Assembly (NCBI RefSeq): GCF_004365875.1
Contig: NZ_SODF01000004.1
Location: forward strand, 1-64,000
Source of the DNA: Kribbella kalugense
GTDB lineage: Bacteria > Actinomycetota > Actinomycetes > Propionibacteriales > Kribbellaceae
Direction: 5' to 3'
DNA: 64,000 nucleotides
The notes under the pieces are model-generated. The model saw nothing but the letters and a program-made list of their open reading frames with translations, had not been told where the DNA came from and made no database searches. Numbering within the stretch: position 1 is the first letter of the stretch; each line of letters opens with the position of its first letter. The translations under genes and the position numbers were made by a program. Shown piece by piece: positions 16,402 to 25,244 of the stretch.

Positions 16402-18114
16402 GTGGACAGGGCTTTGAATTCCCAGCAGACCAAGCACGTATTCGTCACCGGTGGCGTGGCCTCCAGTCTCGGTAAGGGACTGACAGCTTCCAGCCTCGGC
16501 AGTCTGCTGACCGCACGGGGTATCCGCGTGACTATGCAGAAGCTGGATCCGTACCTCAACGTGGATCCCGGCACCATGAACCCGTTCCAGCACGGCGAGG
16601 TGTTCGTCACCAACGACGGCGCCGAGACCGACCTGGACATCGGGCACTACGAGCGCTTCCTCGACCGGGACCTCTCCCAGGTCGCGAACGTGACCACCGG
16701 GCAGGTCTACTCGTCGGTGATCGCCAAGGAACGCCGCGGTGAGTACCTGGGCGACACCGTCCAGGTGATCCCGCACATCACCAACGAGATCAAGGAACGG
16801 ATGCTGGCGATGGCCGGCCCGGACGTCGACGTCGTACTGCACGAGATCGGCGGCACCGTCGGCGACATCGAGTCGCTGCCGTTCCTGGAGGCCGCGCGAC
16901 AGGTCCGGCACGACGTCGGCCGCGACAACGTGTTCTTCCTGCACATCTCGCTGGTGCCGTACATGGCGCCCAGCGGTGAGCTCAAGACCAAGCCGACGCA
17001 GCACTCGGTCGCCGCGCTGCGCTCGATCGGTATCCAGCCGGACGCGATCGTCTGCCGGGCGGACCGGCCGATCCCGGACAACGTGAAGCGCAAGATCTCG
17101 CTGATGTGCGACGTCGACGTCGAGGCCGTGGTGGCCGCGGTGGACGCGCCTTCGATCTACGACATCCCGAAGGTCGTGCACGCCGAGGGTCTGGACGCGT
17201 ACGTCGTTCGCCGGCTGAACCTGCAGTTCCGCGACGTCGACTGGACCCGCTGGGACGAGTTGCTGCGGGTCGTGCACCACCCGAAGGACGAGGTCACGGT
17301 CGCGCTGGTCGGCAAGTACATCGATCTGCCCGACGCGTACCTGTCGGTCGCCGAGGCGCTGCGCGCGGGCGGGTTCGACAACGACGCCCGGGTGAACCTG
17401 CGCTGGATCGCCTCGGACGAGTGCGCGACGCCTGAGGCTGCGGCCCGGCTGCTGGGTGACGTCGACGCGATCTGCATCCCGGGCGGCTTCGGCGTACGCG
17501 GGATCGAGGGCAAGATCGGCGCGATCCGGTACGCCCGCGAGCAGGGCATCCCGATCCTCGGGCTGTGCCTCGGCCTGCAGTGCATGGTGATCGAGGTCGC
17601 GCGTGACCTGGCCGGTCTGGTGGACGCGAACTCCAGCGAGTTCGACCCGGACGCCGAGCAGCCGGTGATCGCGACGATGGAGGAGCAGAAGGACATCGTC
17701 TCCGGCTCCGGCGACCTCGGCGGCACGATGCGGCTCGGTCTCTACCCGGCGAACCTGGCCGACGGCTCGATCGTCCGCGGCCTGTACGGCGCTCCGTCGG
17801 TGCAGGAGCGGCACCGGCACCGCTACGAGGTCAACAACGCGTACCGGGACAAGCTGGAGACTGCCGGGCTGGTGTTCAGCGGACTGTCGCCGGACAACGA
17901 GCTGGTCGAGTTCATCGAGCTGGACCGTTCGCAGCACCCGTACTTTGTGGCTACGCAGGCGCACCCGGAGTTGCGGTCGCGGCCGACCAAGCCGCACCCG
18001 CTGTTCTCCGGCCTGGTCGCGGCCGCCCTGGACCGCCAGCGCGAGTCGCGGCTGCCGGTCGAGGAGGAGCCGAAGCCGGTGGCTGCCAAGAAGACTCCGG
18101 TCAAGACCCGATGA
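16402..18114 (+). CDS. pyrG: CTP synthase
   Basis: Converts UTP to CTP with ATP and glutamine. At 570 residues it has the family length. The synthetase domain opens with 'VTGGVASSLGKGLTASSLG' (P-loop) and contains 'KLDPYLNVDPGTMNP' and 'HEIGGTVGDIESLPF'. The class I amidotransferase domain holds 'PGGFGVRG', the nucleophile Cys in 'ILGLCLGLQCM' near residue 393, and the His-Glu pair in 'THAHPEL'-like 'TQAHPELRSRP' near 525. GTG 16402 is 21 bases after the glycosyltransferase stop. A Lys-rich tail follows the catalytic part. The Nudix gene overlaps its stop by ATGA. Confidence 0.97.
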   Translation: MDRALNSQQTKHVFVTGGVASSLGKGLTASSLGSLLTARGIRVTMQKLDPYLNVDPGTMNPFQHGEVFVTNDGAETDLDIGHYERFLDRDLSQVANVTTGQVYSSVIAKERRGEYLGDTVQVIPHITNEIKERMLAMAGPDVDVVLHEIGGTVGDIESLPFLEAARQVRHDVGRDNVFFLHISLVPYMAPSGELKTKPTQHSVAALRSIGIQPDAIVCRADRPIPDNVKRKISLMCDVDVEAVVAAVDAPSIYDIPKVVHAEGLDAYVVRRLNLQFRDVDWTRWDELLRVVHHPKDEVTVALVGKYIDLPDAYLSVAEALRAGGFDNDARVNLRWIASDECATPEAAARLLGDVDAICIPGGFGVRGIEGKIGAIRYAREQGIPILGLCLGLQCMVIEVARDLAGLVDANSSEFDPDAEQPVIATMEEQKDIVSGSGDLGGTMRLGLYPANLADGSIVRGLYGAPSVQERHRHRYEVNNAYRDKLETAGLVFSGLSPDNELVEFIELDRSQHPYFVATQAHPELRSRPTKPHPLFSGLVAAALDRQRESRLPVEEEPKPVAAKKTPVKTR

Positions 18115-18761
18115 CGGATCATCCCGAGCTGCGGTTCGGTGCCGGGCTGGCGGACCAGCCCGAGCACTGGCCGGTCTCGTCGTCCGAGGTGGTGCACCAG
18201 ACCGGCCGGGTGATCTCGGTACGCCGGGACACCATCGACCCGCCCGTCGGGGAGTCGTTCGTGCGGGATGTCGTCGTACATCCCGGCGCCGTCGGCGTGG
18301 TCGCGCTCGACGAGAACAACCGGATGCTGCTGGTGCGTCAGTACCGGCACCCGGTCGGGTTCAAGCTGCTCGAGCCGCCGGCCGGGCTGCTCGACGTCCA
18401 GGGGGAGCAGTACCGCCTCGGCGCCGAGCGCGAACTGTGGGAGGAGACCGCGACCAAGGCCGCCGACTGGCGGATCCTGGTCGACGCCTTCACCTCGCCC
18501 GGACTGACCAACGAGGCGGTCCGGATCTTCCTGGCCCGCGACCTGTCACCAGCCGACGAGTCCTTCGAACGCCTCCACGAGGAGGCCGACATGGAAACCG
18601 TCTGGGCCCCACTGATCGACGTGGTCGGCGCAGCCCTGGCCGGCCACCTCCAGAACCCCATCCTGATCATGGGCGCCCTAGCCACCTGGACCGCCCTCAA
18701 CGGCCCCGGCTTCGACACCCTCCGCCCAGCCGACTCCCCCTGGCCGGCCAAAGACCTCTGA
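18111..18761 (+). CDS. Nudix hydrolase (ADP-ribose pyrophosphatase type)
   Basis: A 216-residue Nudix enzyme. The Nudix box runs from 'EPPAGLLDVQGEQ' to 'RLGAERELWEETATKA' (about residues 86-112) and keeps the R-E-L-x-E-E core. There are six rather than five residues between the first Gly and Glu, and Ala replaces the final Gly. A Pro near 'DAFTSPGLTNE', 15-20 residues after the box, is typical of ADP-ribose pyrophosphatases. The ATG overlaps the pyrG stop, the usual actinobacterial pairing. Substrate assignment is by family only. Confidence 0.9.
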   Translation: MTDHPELRFGAGLADQPEHWPVSSSEVVHQTGRVISVRRDTIDPPVGESFVRDVVVHPGAVGVVALDENNRMLLVRQYRHPVGFKLLEPPAGLLDVQGEQYRLGAERELWEETATKAADWRILVDAFTSPGLTNEAVRIFLARDLSPADESFERLHEEADMETVWAPLIDVVGAALAGHLQNPILIMGALATWTALNGPGFDTLRPADSPWPAKDL

Positions 18762-18837
18762 GTCGCGTTACCGCTCCATAACTGTCGGTGGCGGCAGATT
18801 GAGTATCTCCATCGCTAGTGTGCTGTGGAGGTCTACC

Positions 18838-19941
18838 TTGTCGTTGCATTACGCGTTCGAGCTGATCACCTGGATGATCCTGCTGCCTGCTTCTCTTCGA
18901 GCCTTCGTGATTGGTTTTGCGAACCCACTCGTCAATCGAGCTCAGGTTGCTCGCATCCAGGATGGGCAGGGCTGGCAGCACCGACTCGCGCTGGCGGGGG
19001 CTGGCGTGCTTATCGGCGGAGTCTTTCTTGGTTTCTATGTTTCCGGCGTACTGATGATGACTGTGGGGGACGTGGCGACCGGGGCTGGGCTGACGATGTC
19101 TGCAACAGTCACCTACGGTCCCTTGGCCTACCTCTGCCTCAAGGACGTCATAGTCGCGCATCGCGGTGCGACGGACAGTTGGGCGTTCGGCTCCGAGCTT
19201 CGCGACGAGGATGTCATTGTCGGCGCGCGGGAAGTTGCGGTGAGGCGCCGCTGGCGCTGGTACGCCGTGACAATCGGCCTGGAGTCCGCGATCGCGGGCG
19301 CAGTGTATTTCGCGACCGCTGGTCGCGCAGCCACCAACTTGCAGATCGCTGCTGCAATCGTCGTTCTGGGGATGGCGACAGCGCTCCTCGTGCTGCGAAT
19401 CGTTGACATGGCGTACCCGGTCGCGGAGTTCTTGGAGAGGATCGGCCAGGCGATTCGGTCGGCACAAGTCAGTCAGTCCGGCGTGCGCATTTCCAACACC
19501 TTGGTCGAGCACCAGGCGCGCGGTCGAGGCACTGGGGCCGAGATGTTGGAGGCTTCCCTGCCAGCTCTGCATCGTGCTGTGCAGTCGCTCTTGAGGCGCC
19601 ACCCAGCCTGGCAGGAAGACAGCGTGCACGCACTGGTCGCTCCGGTGTTCGCCGACCTGCAGCGGGTGGCGGCGAGCGGATCAGCGGTCCTGCCTGGAAC
19701 GGAGACTCGACTGGCGATCCGGCTGGCCTTGTTGGCCGAGATTCCGGGTGTGAGGTCGAACGGCCTCCAGATCCGGGCGTTGACTGATCATCGAGGCTGG
19801 AGCCAGGCGCCCAGCCTGCTCCCAGGACGGATCGACAGGTGGCTGCCGGCTCACATCGCGGGGTTGGCGAAGTTCGCCGTCACGGCCGGTGCGTTCGCCA
19901 CGGTGGTGCTCGGCCTGGTCAAGGGTCTGGGCGAACTCTGA
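18838..19941 (+). CDS. Unrecognised multi-pass membrane protein
   Basis: A 367-residue protein that I do not recognise. Hydrophobic segments lie at about 5-25, 50-80, 88-105, 145-165 and 170-190, and another at the C-terminus ('LAKFAVTAGAFATVVLGLVKG'). Between them is a soluble part of about 150 residues (200-350) with an Arg-rich helical pattern. The TTG at 18838 is chosen because GTGGAGG lies six bases upstream; an earlier in-frame TTG at 18799 has no ribosome site. Codon choice is visibly less G/C-biased than in pyrG or the GH92 gene on either side, which would fit later acquisition. Function unknown. Confidence 0.65.
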   Translation: MSLHYAFELITWMILLPASLRAFVIGFANPLVNRAQVARIQDGQGWQHRLALAGAGVLIGGVFLGFYVSGVLMMTVGDVATGAGLTMSATVTYGPLAYLCLKDVIVAHRGATDSWAFGSELRDEDVIVGAREVAVRRRWRWYAVTIGLESAIAGAVYFATAGRAATNLQIAAAIVVLGMATALLVLRIVDMAYPVAEFLERIGQAIRSAQVSQSGVRISNTLVEHQARGRGTGAEMLEASLPALHRAVQSLLRRHPAWQEDSVHALVAPVFADLQRVAASGSAVLPGTETRLAIRLALLAEIPGVRSNGLQIRALTDHRGWSQAPSLLPGRIDRWLPAHIAGLAKFAVTAGAFATVVLGLVKGLGEL

Positions 19942-20011
19942 GATGTGCCTCGGCGGTTGCGGAACTACGCGGAGCCCTTGACCGGGTGCGGTGGGTGCGG
20001 GTATTTGTTGC

Positions 20012-20025
20012 TGACAACGATGTCA
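20012..20025. promoter_or_regulatory. LacI-family-type operator upstream of the GH92 gene
   Basis: TGACAACGATGTCA is a palindrome with 5-bp arms around ACGA. It fits the TGnnAnCGnTnnCA form common for LacI-family regulators of carbohydrate genes. It lies 57 bp before the GH92 start. Three imperfect copies of CACCGCnCCTTGA follow at about 20024-20070, closer to the gene. No regulator gene lies next to it. Confidence 0.5.
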
Positions 20026-20082
20026 CCGCACCTTGAAGCCACCGCCCTTGAGTCACCGCCCCCTTGAAGGTTGGTTCCGCCC

Positions 20083-23000
20083 ATGCGTCGTTCCGCCCTG
20101 TTTCGCCCTGCGCGCTTGTTGATCGCCGGTGCTCTGATCGCAGCAGTCGCTCCGGCGGCTCACGCCGTACCCACGCCGTCGCCTGGGGGAGGTGCGGTCG
20201 CTCAGCCGACGACCGCTACGCCAGCTGATCCGGCTGTTGCTGGGCTGCGGGGGCCTGAGGCGGTCGGGAGTACTCGGATCACCAGTAGTTCTTCGGATCC
20301 GAGTGAGCAGGTGGATCCGTTGGTTGGGACGTCCAATGCCGGCAACGTGTTTCCGGGGGCGGTGTTGCCGTTCGGGATGTTCTCGTTCAGCCCGGAGACG
20401 AGTCGGGGGAACGCGTACCGGACCGCTGCGCCCGGCGGGTATCTGTACGACGCGACCAAGATCCGCGGGTTCAGCCTGACGCACATGAGTGGGACCGGGT
20501 GTGCCGGCGGTTCGGGCGATATCCCGATCTTCCCGCTCGCTGGTGACGTCACGAGCTCGCCGCAGAGTGATGCGAAGGACGAGGTCTACGCGTCGACGTT
20601 CAGCCACGCTCAGGAGGTCGCGAAACCCGGGTACTACAAGGTCGGGCTCGACTCCGGCGTGACGGCTGAGTTGGCCGCGACGACGCGGACCGGGTCGGCG
20701 GCGTTCACGTTCCCGGCCGACAAGGCCAAGACGCTGATGTTCCGTACGTCGAACTCCGAGGTCGGATCGAGCGACGCCACCGTCAGCATCGACCCGGCGC
20801 ACCGCACTGTGAGTGGCTCGGTGACGAGCGGGAACTTCTGCGGCTACCTGGCCAGCGTCGGGCAGCGCAGCTACTACACGCTGCATTTCGTCGCCGAGTT
20901 CGACCAGCCATTCAAGAACCAGGGCACCTGGACCGACACCACGGTCACGCCGGGAAGCACTCAGGCGAGCGGCGGTACGACGTACGGCACCGACGGCTGG
21001 ATGCCGCCGAACAAGGGCTCCGGTGGGTACGTCGGTTTCGCCCATGACAAATCGGACAAGGTGACGATGCGGATCGGCATCTCCTACGTCAGCACCGCCA
21101 ACGCGTTGGCGAACCTGCATGCCGAGAACCCACGCGGTACGTCGGTCGCCGTGACGGCCGCGAAAGCCAAGCAGGCGTGGCGACAGCAGCTCAACCGGAT
21201 CGAGGTGACCGGCGGTACGACGGATCAGCGCACCACGTTCTACACCGCGCTGTACCACGCATCGCTGCACCCGAACGTGTTCAGCGACGTCAACCGGCAG
21301 TACTGGGGTTTCGACCAGAAGCCGCACAACCTGTCCCGTGGACAACAGGCGCAGTACGCGACCTTCTCTGGTTGGGATGTGTACCGGTCGCAACTGCAAC
21401 TAGTTACATTGCTCCAGCCGGACCGCGCCGGAGACATCGCGCAGTCGTTGCTCAACCAGGCCACGCAGAACGGCGGCATCTGGGACCGCTGGACTCATGC
21501 GTCCGGCAGTACGTCGGTGATGACAGGTGACCCGTCCGCGCCGGCAGTGGCGGGCATCTACGCGTTCGGTGGCACCAACTTCGACGCTCACGGCGCACTG
21601 CGCTCACTGGTGAAGGCAGCGACCGTACCGACCGCGAAGGACCTTAGCTCGGCCGGCAAGCCGGTCATGTCGATCGGACAGCGGCCGTCGCTGGACAAGT
21701 ACCTGGCTCTGCACTACATCCCGACCAAGTCCAACTCCTGGGGCGGTGCGGTCGAGACACTCGAGGACGTCACCGATGACTTTGCTCTTGCTCAGTTGGC
21801 GCAGCGGACCGGCGACAAGTCGACGTACCAGAAGTTCCTCACCAGGTCGCAGTACTGGCAGAACGTGTTCAACCCGGACAACGGCGGCTACGTCCAGAAC
21901 CGGGACGACAACGGTGCCTGGCCCGCGTTCACTCCGTCGACCGGCGACGGGTTCGCAGAAGGCAGTAGTGCGCAGTACACCTGGATGATTCCGCACAACC
22001 GGGCCGGTCTGGTCGACGCGATGGGCGGAGTGGACGCGACGAACCAGCGACTGGACGCGTTCTTCAAGAACCCGGACGGGACGTGGGCGCTGACCGGTGC
22101 GGGTGAGCTGCACGCCGAGATGGACAACGAGCCGTCCATCAACACGCCGTGGATCTACAACTACACGGGCCGGCCGTACCAGACGCAGGAGACGTTGCGG
22201 CAGGCAATGAACCAGCTGTGGAACACCACCACTGGTGGGATTCCGGGGAACGACGACCTCGGTGCGATGTCGTCCTGGTACGTGTGGACCGCGCTCGGCC
22301 TGTACCCGGACGTGCCGAGCCGGGCCGAGCTGCAGGTCGCCGCGCCGCTGTTCTCGCGGGCGGTGATCCACCGGGACGGCAAGACCATTCGGATCAACGC
22401 TCCGGGCGCGGATGCGCCGTACATCCAGTCGTTGAAGGTCAACGGGAAGTCGTCGACCAAGCCGTGGCTGCCGGAGTCGTTCGTCCAGCACGGCGGGACG
22501 CTGGACTTCAAGCTCGGTACGACGCCCAACATCTCGTGGGGGTCGGCAGTTAGCGACGCACCGCCGTCGTGGCGGACCGGTGAGATCCCGTTCCAGACCT
22601 CCACTGACACGAGCCGGGTCGTCGTTGCGCCAGGCACCACCAGTGCACCGATCGCTGTGCAGGCGCACCGCCTCAGCGGGACTGCACAGGACGTCACCTA
22701 CACGATCAACGCACCCGCTGGCCTCATTGCGGCACCTACTACTGGCACGTTCCACGTGGACAAGGTCGGCAGCGCTTCAGTGACGATCACTGCGGCGGCT
22801 GGTACGCCGGATGGCCGCTACCCGGTCACGGTGTCGATGAAGGCAGCTGACGGTACTGCGCTACCGCAGGTCGGTTTCACTGTGGTCGTCGGCCAGCCGA
22901 ACTCGTTCTTCGTACTACGCGAAGGCGTCGGCATCTCTGACGACAACACTGACCACACCGAAGCGGACTACGACGGCGGTGGCGTCAGCTACTCACGCCA

Positions 23001-23460
23001 GGCGCTAGCGGCAGCTGGGCTCACCCCTGGCGGCACAGCCACCGTTCAGGGACTCACCTTCACCTGGCCCGACGTACTTGTAGGCGACCCCGACAACGTG
23101 CCGGCTGATGGTCAGCTGCTCAACCTGAACCTGCCAGCCGGTACGACGAAGCTGTCCTTCATCGGCAGCGCAGTCAACGGCAACCAGGAGACGACGGCCA
23201 CTCTCAACTACGCCGATGGGACCACGTCCCCGATCGACCTGTCGTTCAGCGACTGGACCCTCGGTGGTGGCGGCGACACGCTGCACTACGGCAACGTGAT
23301 CGTTGCCACCACGCCGTACCGCAACGAATCCGGCGGCGGGAAGGACAACGTCACCACGCACATGTTCTCCACCGCGCCTGTGACCTTGACCCAGACCCCG
23401 GTGAGTATCACGCTGCCCAAGAACCGCGATCTACGGCTCTTCACCGTGGCAGCGGGCTGA
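20083..23460 (+). CDS. Secreted GH92 family alpha-mannosidase
   Basis: GH92 enzymes are Ca-dependent exo-alpha-mannosidases acting on fungal or host mannans and N-glycans. The 1125-residue precursor starts with a Sec signal peptide ('RRSALFRPARLLIAGALI', cleavage near AHA at about 28). The N-terminal beta domain opens with 'VDPLVGTSNAGNVFPGAVLP' near residue 80. The alpha/alpha barrel has 'LEDVTDDFALAQLA', 'WMIPHNRAGLVDAMGG' and 'GNDDLGAMSSWYVW', all family signatures. After about residue 830 come a NEW3-like beta domain and a C-terminal beta module, probably carbohydrate-binding. ATG 20083 is favoured over the TTG at 20071 because it gives a clean signal peptide, although AAGG lies rather far upstream. 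Confidence 0.93.
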   Translation: MRRSALFRPARLLIAGALIAAVAPAAHAVPTPSPGGGAVAQPTTATPADPAVAGLRGPEAVGSTRITSSSSDPSEQVDPLVGTSNAGNVFPGAVLPFGMFSFSPETSRGNAYRTAAPGGYLYDATKIRGFSLTHMSGTGCAGGSGDIPIFPLAGDVTSSPQSDAKDEVYASTFSHAQEVAKPGYYKVGLDSGVTAELAATTRTGSAAFTFPADKAKTLMFRTSNSEVGSSDATVSIDPAHRTVSGSVTSGNFCGYLASVGQRSYYTLHFVAEFDQPFKNQGTWTDTTVTPGSTQASGGTTYGTDGWMPPNKGSGGYVGFAHDKSDKVTMRIGISYVSTANALANLHAENPRGTSVAVTAAKAKQAWRQQLNRIEVTGGTTDQRTTFYTALYHASLHPNVFSDVNRQYWGFDQKPHNLSRGQQAQYATFSGWDVYRSQLQLVTLLQPDRAGDIAQSLLNQATQNGGIWDRWTHASGSTSVMTGDPSAPAVAGIYAFGGTNFDAHGALRSLVKAATVPTAKDLSSAGKPVMSIGQRPSLDKYLALHYIPTKSNSWGGAVETLEDVTDDFALAQLAQRTGDKSTYQKFLTRSQYWQNVFNPDNGGYVQNRDDNGAWPAFTPSTGDGFAEGSSAQYTWMIPHNRAGLVDAMGGVDATNQRLDAFFKNPDGTWALTGAGELHAEMDNEPSINTPWIYNYTGRPYQTQETLRQAMNQLWNTTTGGIPGNDDLGAMSSWYVWTALGLYPDVPSRAELQVAAPLFSRAVIHRDGKTIRINAPGADAPYIQSLKVNGKSSTKPWLPESFVQHGGTLDFKLGTTPNISWGSAVSDAPPSWRTGEIPFQTSTDTSRVVVAPGTTSAPIAVQAHRLSGTAQDVTYTINAPAGLIAAPTTGTFHVDKVGSASVTITAAAGTPDGRYPVTVSMKAADGTALPQVGFTVVVGQPNSFFVLREGVGISDDNTDHTEADYDGGGVSYSRQALAAAGLTPGGTATVQGLTFTWPDVLVGDPDNVPADGQLLNLNLPAGTTKLSFIGSAVNGNQETTATLNYADGTTSPIDLSFSDWTLGGGGDTLHYGNVIVATTPYRNESGGGKDNVTTHMFSTAPVTLTQTPVSITLPKNRDLRLFTVAAG

Positions 23461-23477
23461 ATCGGAGGGGACTGCTG

Positions 23478-24203
23478 ATGAGACTGACAAGTGCGATCGC
23501 ATGTGCCGCGGTGACAGTGGCCGGGCTGCTGGTGACCACTGCACCGGCCGACGCGGCTGTTACGCCGGTGAGTACCAAAGGCCCGTGCGGCTACACGGCG
23601 ACTCCGGACGATCCGCCGGCGCGTCCGGTGTCGCTGCCGCCGGATCCGAAGCACACGCCGGACAAGGGGATCGTCAAGGTCCTGGTGGCGACCAACCAGG
23701 GGCCGATGCTGCTGTCGCTGGATCGGGCGAAGGCGCCCTGTACGGTCCAGAGCTTCCTGCACCTGGCGAAGAGCCGGTTCTACGACTTCACCACGTGCCA
23801 TCGGCTCACGCTGTACACGACGCTGAAGGTGCTGCAGTGCGGCGACCCGAGCGGTACGGGCGAAGGTGGCCCGGGCTACTCGTACAAGGACGAGCTGCCG
23901 ACCGACCTGCCGAACTGGCCGACCGACCCGACGGGTGCGAGCAAGGTCTACGCGCGGGGCACGCTCGCGATGGCGAACGCCGGCCCGGACACCAACGGGT
24001 CGCAGTTCTTCCTGGTGTTCGGCGACTCGCGGCTGCGCCCGGACTACACGATCTTCGGCTCGGTCGACCGGCTCGGTCTGGCTGTCCTCGACCGCGTGGC
24101 CGCAGCCGGGATCGCGCCGACGCCCGACGACCCGGCCCCCGTCGACGGACCGCCCGCCCGGAAGACCGACATCCTCGTCGCCCGCTCGCTGGGCACCTGG
24201 TAA
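23478..24203 (+). CDS. Secreted cyclophilin-type peptidyl-prolyl isomerase
   Basis: A 241-residue precursor with a signal peptide (residues 1-27, ending PADAA). The cyclophilin fold follows: 'SFLHLAKSRFYDFTTCHRL', 'LQCGDPSGTGEGGPGY', 'RGTLAMANAGPDTNGSQFF' and 'YTIFGSVDRLG'. Arg in CHRL and the SQFF core are catalytic-site residues of the family. The usual Trp of the drug-binding pocket is absent, as in many bacterial members. GGAGGGG lies upstream with suitable spacing and only 17 bases separate it from the GH92 gene, so they are probably co-transcribed. It may help fold exported enzymes. Confidence 0.9.
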   Translation: MRLTSAIACAAVTVAGLLVTTAPADAAVTPVSTKGPCGYTATPDDPPARPVSLPPDPKHTPDKGIVKVLVATNQGPMLLSLDRAKAPCTVQSFLHLAKSRFYDFTTCHRLTLYTTLKVLQCGDPSGTGEGGPGYSYKDELPTDLPNWPTDPTGASKVYARGTLAMANAGPDTNGSQFFLVFGDSRLRPDYTIFGSVDRLGLAVLDRVAAAGIAPTPDDPAPVDGPPARKTDILVARSLGTW

Positions 24204-24214
24204 CTCCCGAAAGG

Positions 24215-24811
24215 TCAGCTGATCACCACTTCGCCGCCGTCCTCGGCCAGGGCGGCGGCGACCTGGCGTGCGTTGGCGGTGTGCTCCGACTCGGGAATCT
24301 TCGGCAGCAGGTCGTCCCAGGCCGCGATCATTGCTCCACGCAACTGCATCATCCCGAGCGGCCGCGCGAGGAACCACAGATGGAAGTGCTCGCTCCCGTC
24401 ACCCCACCGGTTGAAATGCGTCCGGCCGACGCTGTCGATCCCCTGAATCGCCTTCGCCACCCGCTGGATGACGGGGCCGAGCGTGGCGGTCAACTCGGGC
24501 GGCAGGTTGTCGAGCCGGTAGTGCTCGCGCGGCTCGAGGATCGCCACGAACGGCAGTCCAGTCGCCTCGAAAGACTTCAGCGACCACTGCTCGTCCTGCC
24601 AGATCACAGACCCGTCCGGGTCGGCGCATTTAGGGCAGGGCTTCCCGCCAGGCTCGCCGGCCCGCGGCGGTTCCGGAAGCACCGGATCAGCCAGCGGCTC
24701 CACCTGGAAGTCACCCTCGAACGGAAAGAACCGCTGCCCCTCCAACGGCTCGGTCGACATGCGTTCGCCGTACGGCAACCTGGTGTGGTACTCGGACGGT
24801 AGTTCGCTCAT
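24215..24811 (-). CDS. HIT-like domain protein
   Basis: A 198-residue protein. A probable zinc-type pair 'PCPKCAD' lies near residue 58 and a HIT-like signature 'GSEHFHLWFLARP' near 140, which keeps two of the His residues of the H-x-H-x-H family motif (the third position is Phe/Leu). It probably belongs to the HIT-like fold of nucleotide hydrolases or transferases, but the missing His leaves activity open. The ATG at 24811 is chosen; a GTG nine bases upstream is also possible. It is divergent from the cupin gene with 28 bp between starts. Confidence 0.65.
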   Translation of the reverse strand: MSELPSEYHTRLPYGERMSTEPLEGQRFFPFEGDFQVEPLADPVLPEPPRAGEPGGKPCPKCADPDGSVIWQDEQWSLKSFEATGLPFVAILEPREHYRLDNLPPELTATLGPVIQRVAKAIQGIDSVGRTHFNRWGDGSEHFHLWFLARPLGMMQLRGAMIAAWDDLLPKIPESEHTANARQVAAALAEDGGEVVIS

Positions 24812-24839
24812 GGCCCGCACTCTGCCGGAGAATTGGGTT

Positions 24840-25244
24840 ATGGAGAAGCCGGAGTTGGCGTTGTTGTTGGGGCTTGAGCCGCATCCGGAGGGTGGGTGGT
24901 ATCGGGAGACGTGGCGGTCGGGGGTCGAGTTCGAGCCGGAGGGGTACGACGGGGCTCGCGCCAGTGCGACCGCGATCTACTTCCTGTTGTCGCCGGGGGA
25001 GGAGTCGCGGCTGCATCGGGTGCGTTCGGCGGAGATCTGGTTGTGGCACTCCGGTGGTCCGCTGACGCTGGAGTACGACGACCACGCGGTCACCCTCGGA
25101 CCGGACGTCCGGGCGGGACAACAGCCGCAGGTGGTCATCCCGGCCGGCGCCTGGCAGGCGGCTCGGCCCGCCGGCGCCGAGCCGGTACTCGTGTCCTGCA
25201 TCGTGTCTCCCGGCTTCGACTTCGCCGACTTCACGATGCGCTAG
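24840..25244 (+). CDS. Cupin superfamily protein, DUF985 type
   Basis: A 134-residue single-domain cupin of the DUF985 group. Signatures are 'LGLEPHPEGGWYRETW' at the start, 'ATAIYFLL' and 'HRVRSAEIWLWHSGGPL' near residues 60-75, and 'VSCIVSPGFDFADF' at the end. ATG 24840 has CGGAG nine bases upstream. Enzymatic role unknown; the fold often binds metal and small carbonyl or sugar ligands. Its stop codon abuts the stop of the LLM gene on the other strand with no gap, inside the palindrome GCTAGC. Confidence 0.85.
   Translation: MEKPELALLLGLEPHPEGGWYRETWRSGVEFEPEGYDGARASATAIYFLLSPGEESRLHRVRSAEIWLWHSGGPLTLEYDDHAVTLGPDVRAGQQPQVVIPAGAWQAARPAGAEPVLVSCIVSPGFDFADFTMR

Noticed and set aside
14926..17997. 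1023-codon minus-strand open frame across murJ-like, GT4 and pyrG
   Set aside because: It lies antisense to three conserved genes with clear motifs; high GC removes stops in this frame.
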